7,833 nucleotides of DNA. Origin: an uncultured Bacilli bacterium. Its GTDB lineage: Bacteria > Bacillota_I > Bacilli_A > RF39 > UBA660. The position numbers and the translations under genes are program-made. The stretch lies in assembly GCA_944363695.1 (NCBI GenBank), contig CALVUW010000052.1, forward strand, positions 1 through 7,833. The letters are read 5' to 3'. Of this stretch, positions 5,791-7,833 are shown one piece after another; position 1 is the first letter of the stretch; every line of letters starts with the position of its first letter. The notes beneath the pieces are model-generated. The model made no database searches and was not told where the DNA came from. It worked only from the letters and a program-made list of their open reading frames with translations.

Positions 5791-7791
5791 ATGGATGAAA
5801 TCACACAAGAGAGAATGAATTTATTAATTGATCTTTTAAACGATGCAAATTATCGGTATTATGTTTTAGATGATCCAACGATTACCGATCAAGAATACGA
5901 TAAATATTTAAGAGAATTGCAAGAAATAGAAGCTATCCATCCAGAATGGAAGAAAGAGGATTCGCCTACTTTACATGTAGGGGGAGAAGTAATTGATTCT
6001 TTTGAAAAAGTAGAACATAAAATACCAATGTTATCTTTAGGGGATGTATTTAATGAAGCCGAAATTGTTTCATTTCTAGAACGCATTGAAAACGCGGGAT
6101 TTCATCCAAACTATGTTTGTGAGTTAAAAATTGATGGTTTATCTGTTTCCCTACATTATGAAAAAGGTAAATTAATTACCGCTGCTACTAGAGGTAATGG
6201 GGTAGTAGGAGAAGATATTACACATAATGTAAAAACAATCAAAAGTATTCCCTTACGCTTAAAAGAAGACATTGATATTGAAGTTCGTGGCGAAATTTAT
6301 ATGAGCAAAAAGACATTGGAAACTCTTAATAAAGAACGAATCGCACATGGTGAAAAACCATTACAAAATACAAGAAATGCTGCGGCTGGTTCTATTCGCC
6401 AACTAGATTCAAAAATCGCTGCTAAACGTAACTTAGATGCCTTTATCTATCATTTGCCTAATCCTCTAGATTATGATATTCATACCCATCATGAAGCTCT
6501 GGATTTTATGAAAAAATTGGGATTCAAAACAAACCCTAATAATCGAATTGTCCATAATATTGGAGAAGTCATGGACTATATTCATGAAAAAGGTCAAATG
6601 AGAGATAAACTAGACTATGATATTGATGGTATTGTCATAAAGGTAGATTCCATTGACCAACAAATGGCTTTAGGTTATACGGCAAAAACACCACGATGGG
6701 CGATTGCTTATAAGTTTCCGGCTCAAGAAGTATTAACTAAATTAAAAGATATCATCTTTACAGTTGGAAGAACGGGTCAAATTACGCCTAATGCTATATT
6801 AGATCCGGTTATTGTAATGGGTAGTACGATCTCAAGAGCGACGCTTCATAATGAAGATTATGTCAAAAATAAAGACTTGCGCATCGGCGATATTGTGTCG
6901 ATTCGCAAAGCAGGAGATGTTATACCAGAAGTAGTCGAAGCGAAAAAAGAACGGCGTGATGGTACGGAAAAACCATTTGAGATGATTGAACAGTGTCCGA
7001 TTTGTCAAACAAAATTAATCAAAAAAGAAGGACAGGTCGATTACTATTGTCCTAATGCTGCTTGTCCGGCCCGTCATGTGGAAAGCTTTATTCATTTTGT
7101 TAGTCGTCCTGCAATGAATATAGAAGGCTTGGGTGATAGAATTATGGAAGATTTATATAACTTTCATTTTATTCACTCTATTGCGGATATTTATCAATTA
7201 TATACCAAGAAAGACCAGTTAATTAAATTGGAAGGATATGGAGAAAAGTCGGTAGAAAAACTGTTGGACTCTATCGAAAAAAGCAAAGAAAATTCATTAG
7301 AAAGATTACTATTTGGTTTAGGGATTTCTCATGTGGGAGCCGAAAAAGCCAAAGTATTAGCAAGTCACTTTAAAACAATGGATCAGTTAATGCGTGCTAC
7401 GAAAGAAGAGCTGATGGCATTAGATGATATCGGACCAATTATTGCTGAAAATGTTGTTGCTTATTTTGCCGATCCTACTAACCAAGACATAATTGCTACT
7501 TTACAAGCATATGGTTTAAACATGAAGTACCTAGGAACAGAAATTGTATTGGATGAAAATTTTGCTGGTAAGAAATTTGTGTTAACCGGAACGTTAACGA
7601 AAATGACTAGAGAAAAGGCCAAAGCTTTAATAGAACAATTAGGGGGAAAAACGGTAGAGAGCGTTTCAAAAAATACAACTGCGGTTATTGTCGGAGAAAA
7701 TCCTGGTAGTAAATATGATAAAGCGAAAAGCTTGCAAATTCCAATTTGGAGTGAAAATGAAATACTAGAAAAAGTTGAAAAGTTAAATTGA
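5791..7791 (+). CDS. ligA: NAD-dependent DNA ligase LigA
   Basis: LigA seals nicks in duplex DNA using NAD+ as adenylate donor, joining Okazaki fragments and repair patches; it is essential in most bacteria. Its 666 residues match the usual 660-680. Domain Ia (1-70) carries the NMN-binding pattern YYVLDDPTITDQEYD (23-37). The adenylation domain has motif I KIDG with the nucleotidyl lysine at K113, then TRGNGVVGEDIT (133-144), EVRGEIYM (164-171), and DYDIDGIVIKVD (275-286). The OB fold holds GRTGQITPNA (326-335). The zinc finger has all four cysteines: C402, C405, C420 and C425. Helix-hairpin-helix repeats follow (for example GLGISHVG, 509-516), and a BRCT domain fills about 590-666 (KKFVLTGTL, 594-602). 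No key residue is missing. It is the last gene of the operon; I see no terminator after it, and a new promoter overlaps its stop codon. Confidence 0.98.
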   Translation: MDEITQERMNLLIDLLNDANYRYYVLDDPTITDQEYDKYLRELQEIEAIHPEWKKEDSPTLHVGGEVIDSFEKVEHKIPMLSLGDVFNEAEIVSFLERIENAGFHPNYVCELKIDGLSVSLHYEKGKLITAATRGNGVVGEDITHNVKTIKSIPLRLKEDIDIEVRGEIYMSKKTLETLNKERIAHGEKPLQNTRNAAAGSIRQLDSKIAAKRNLDAFIYHLPNPLDYDIHTHHEALDFMKKLGFKTNPNNRIVHNIGEVMDYIHEKGQMRDKLDYDIDGIVIKVDSIDQQMALGYTAKTPRWAIAYKFPAQEVLTKLKDIIFTVGRTGQITPNAILDPVIVMGSTISRATLHNEDYVKNKDLRIGDIVSIRKAGDVIPEVVEAKKERRDGTEKPFEMIEQCPICQTKLIKKEGQVDYYCPNAACPARHVESFIHFVSRPAMNIEGLGDRIMEDLYNFHFIHSIADIYQLYTKKDQLIKLEGYGEKSVEKLLDSIEKSKENSLERLLFGLGISHVGAEKAKVLASHFKTMDQLMRATKEELMALDDIGPIIAENVVAYFADPTNQDIIATLQAYGLNMKYLGTEIVLDENFAGKKFVLTGTLTKMTREKAKALIEQLGGKTVESVSKNTTAVIVGENPGSKYDKAKSLQIPIWSENEILEKVEKLN

Positions 7792-7816
7792 ATTTTGTCG
7801 TATAATAGCGTATAAT
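7788..7816 (+). promoter_or_regulatory. Sigma-A-type promoter overlapping the ligA stop codon
   Basis: TTGAAT (7788-7793) is followed after 17 bases by a perfect TATAAT (7811-7816). The -35 box includes the ligA TGA (7789-7791). A second TATAAT lies at 7801-7806, but its -35 position (AAAAGT) is poor. The promoter points at a gene beyond the window. ATG 7826 is the first possible start but would be nearly leaderless and has no SD, so the true start is probably further right. Confidence 0.65.
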
Positions 7817-7833
7817 GAGAATAACATGGAAGA

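Noticed and set aside
5889..6086. Open frame of 65 codons on the - strand
   Set aside because: It is antisense to the conserved N-terminal domains of LigA, with no independent support.
7826..7833. Start of a next gene at ATG 7826
   Set aside because: There is no SD, it would start only about 3 bases after the predicted transcription start, and just two codons are visible. It cannot be supported as a gene.
1..7833. Search for CRISPR repeats, insertion sequences, tRNA/rRNA genes, riboswitches or defence genes
   Set aside because: The window is almost fully covered by intact genes on one strand, the gaps are under 100 bases and explained by terminators, promoters and SDs, and I saw no long direct or inverted repeats.

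Overview
The window reads as ordinary chromosomal sequence from a low-GC Gram-positive bacterium. The coding sequence is strongly AT-rich, with A/T-ending codons throughout. Genes have Shine-Dalgarno (SD) sequences of the AGGAGG or GGTGAT type, terminators are short hairpins followed by T-runs, and PcrA and LigA are of the Firmicutes kind. Erysipelotrichia or a related Bacilli lineage seems most likely, but this is a judgement from general protein character, not from a search. All genes lie on the + strand.

Region 1 (1-937): the last codons of an upstream gene, then a predicted five-helix membrane protein with a long charged, proline-rich C-terminal tail. It ends in an intrinsic terminator whose stem contains the stop codon. 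Region 2 (954-1938): a 310-residue all-helical protein that looks like a two-repeat DUF2935 (ferritin-like) protein in which the expected metal-binding histidines are gone. It is closed by a second terminator. Region 3 (1935-7791): a sigma-A-like promoter, whose -35 box sits in the T-run of that terminator, precedes a tight four-gene operon. The operon is pcrA (UvrD-type helicase), an unrecognised 260-residue protein, a sugar-phosphate-type nucleotidyltransferase, and ligA (NAD-dependent DNA ligase). Spacings are 8 nt, a 14-nt overlap and 17 nt. Region 4 (7788-7833): a new promoter whose -35 box overlaps the ligA stop codon, with two TATAAT boxes 10 bp apart.

The pcrA...ligA order recalls the pcrB-pcrA-ligA-yerH operon of Bacillus subtilis. 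Here pcrB is not upstream of pcrA, and two other genes lie between the helicase and the ligase. PcrA and LigA would act together in DNA repair, replication-transcription conflict handling and nick sealing. The nucleotidyltransferase points to cell-surface sugar or alcohol activation, and the 260-residue protein has no assigned role.

I found no mobile element, CRISPR array, RNA gene, riboswitch or defence system. There is no gene-free stretch over 300 bases; the longest intergenic gap is about 92 bases. The items most worth a second look are the degenerate DUF2935-like protein and the unrecognised gene inside the pcrA-ligA operon.
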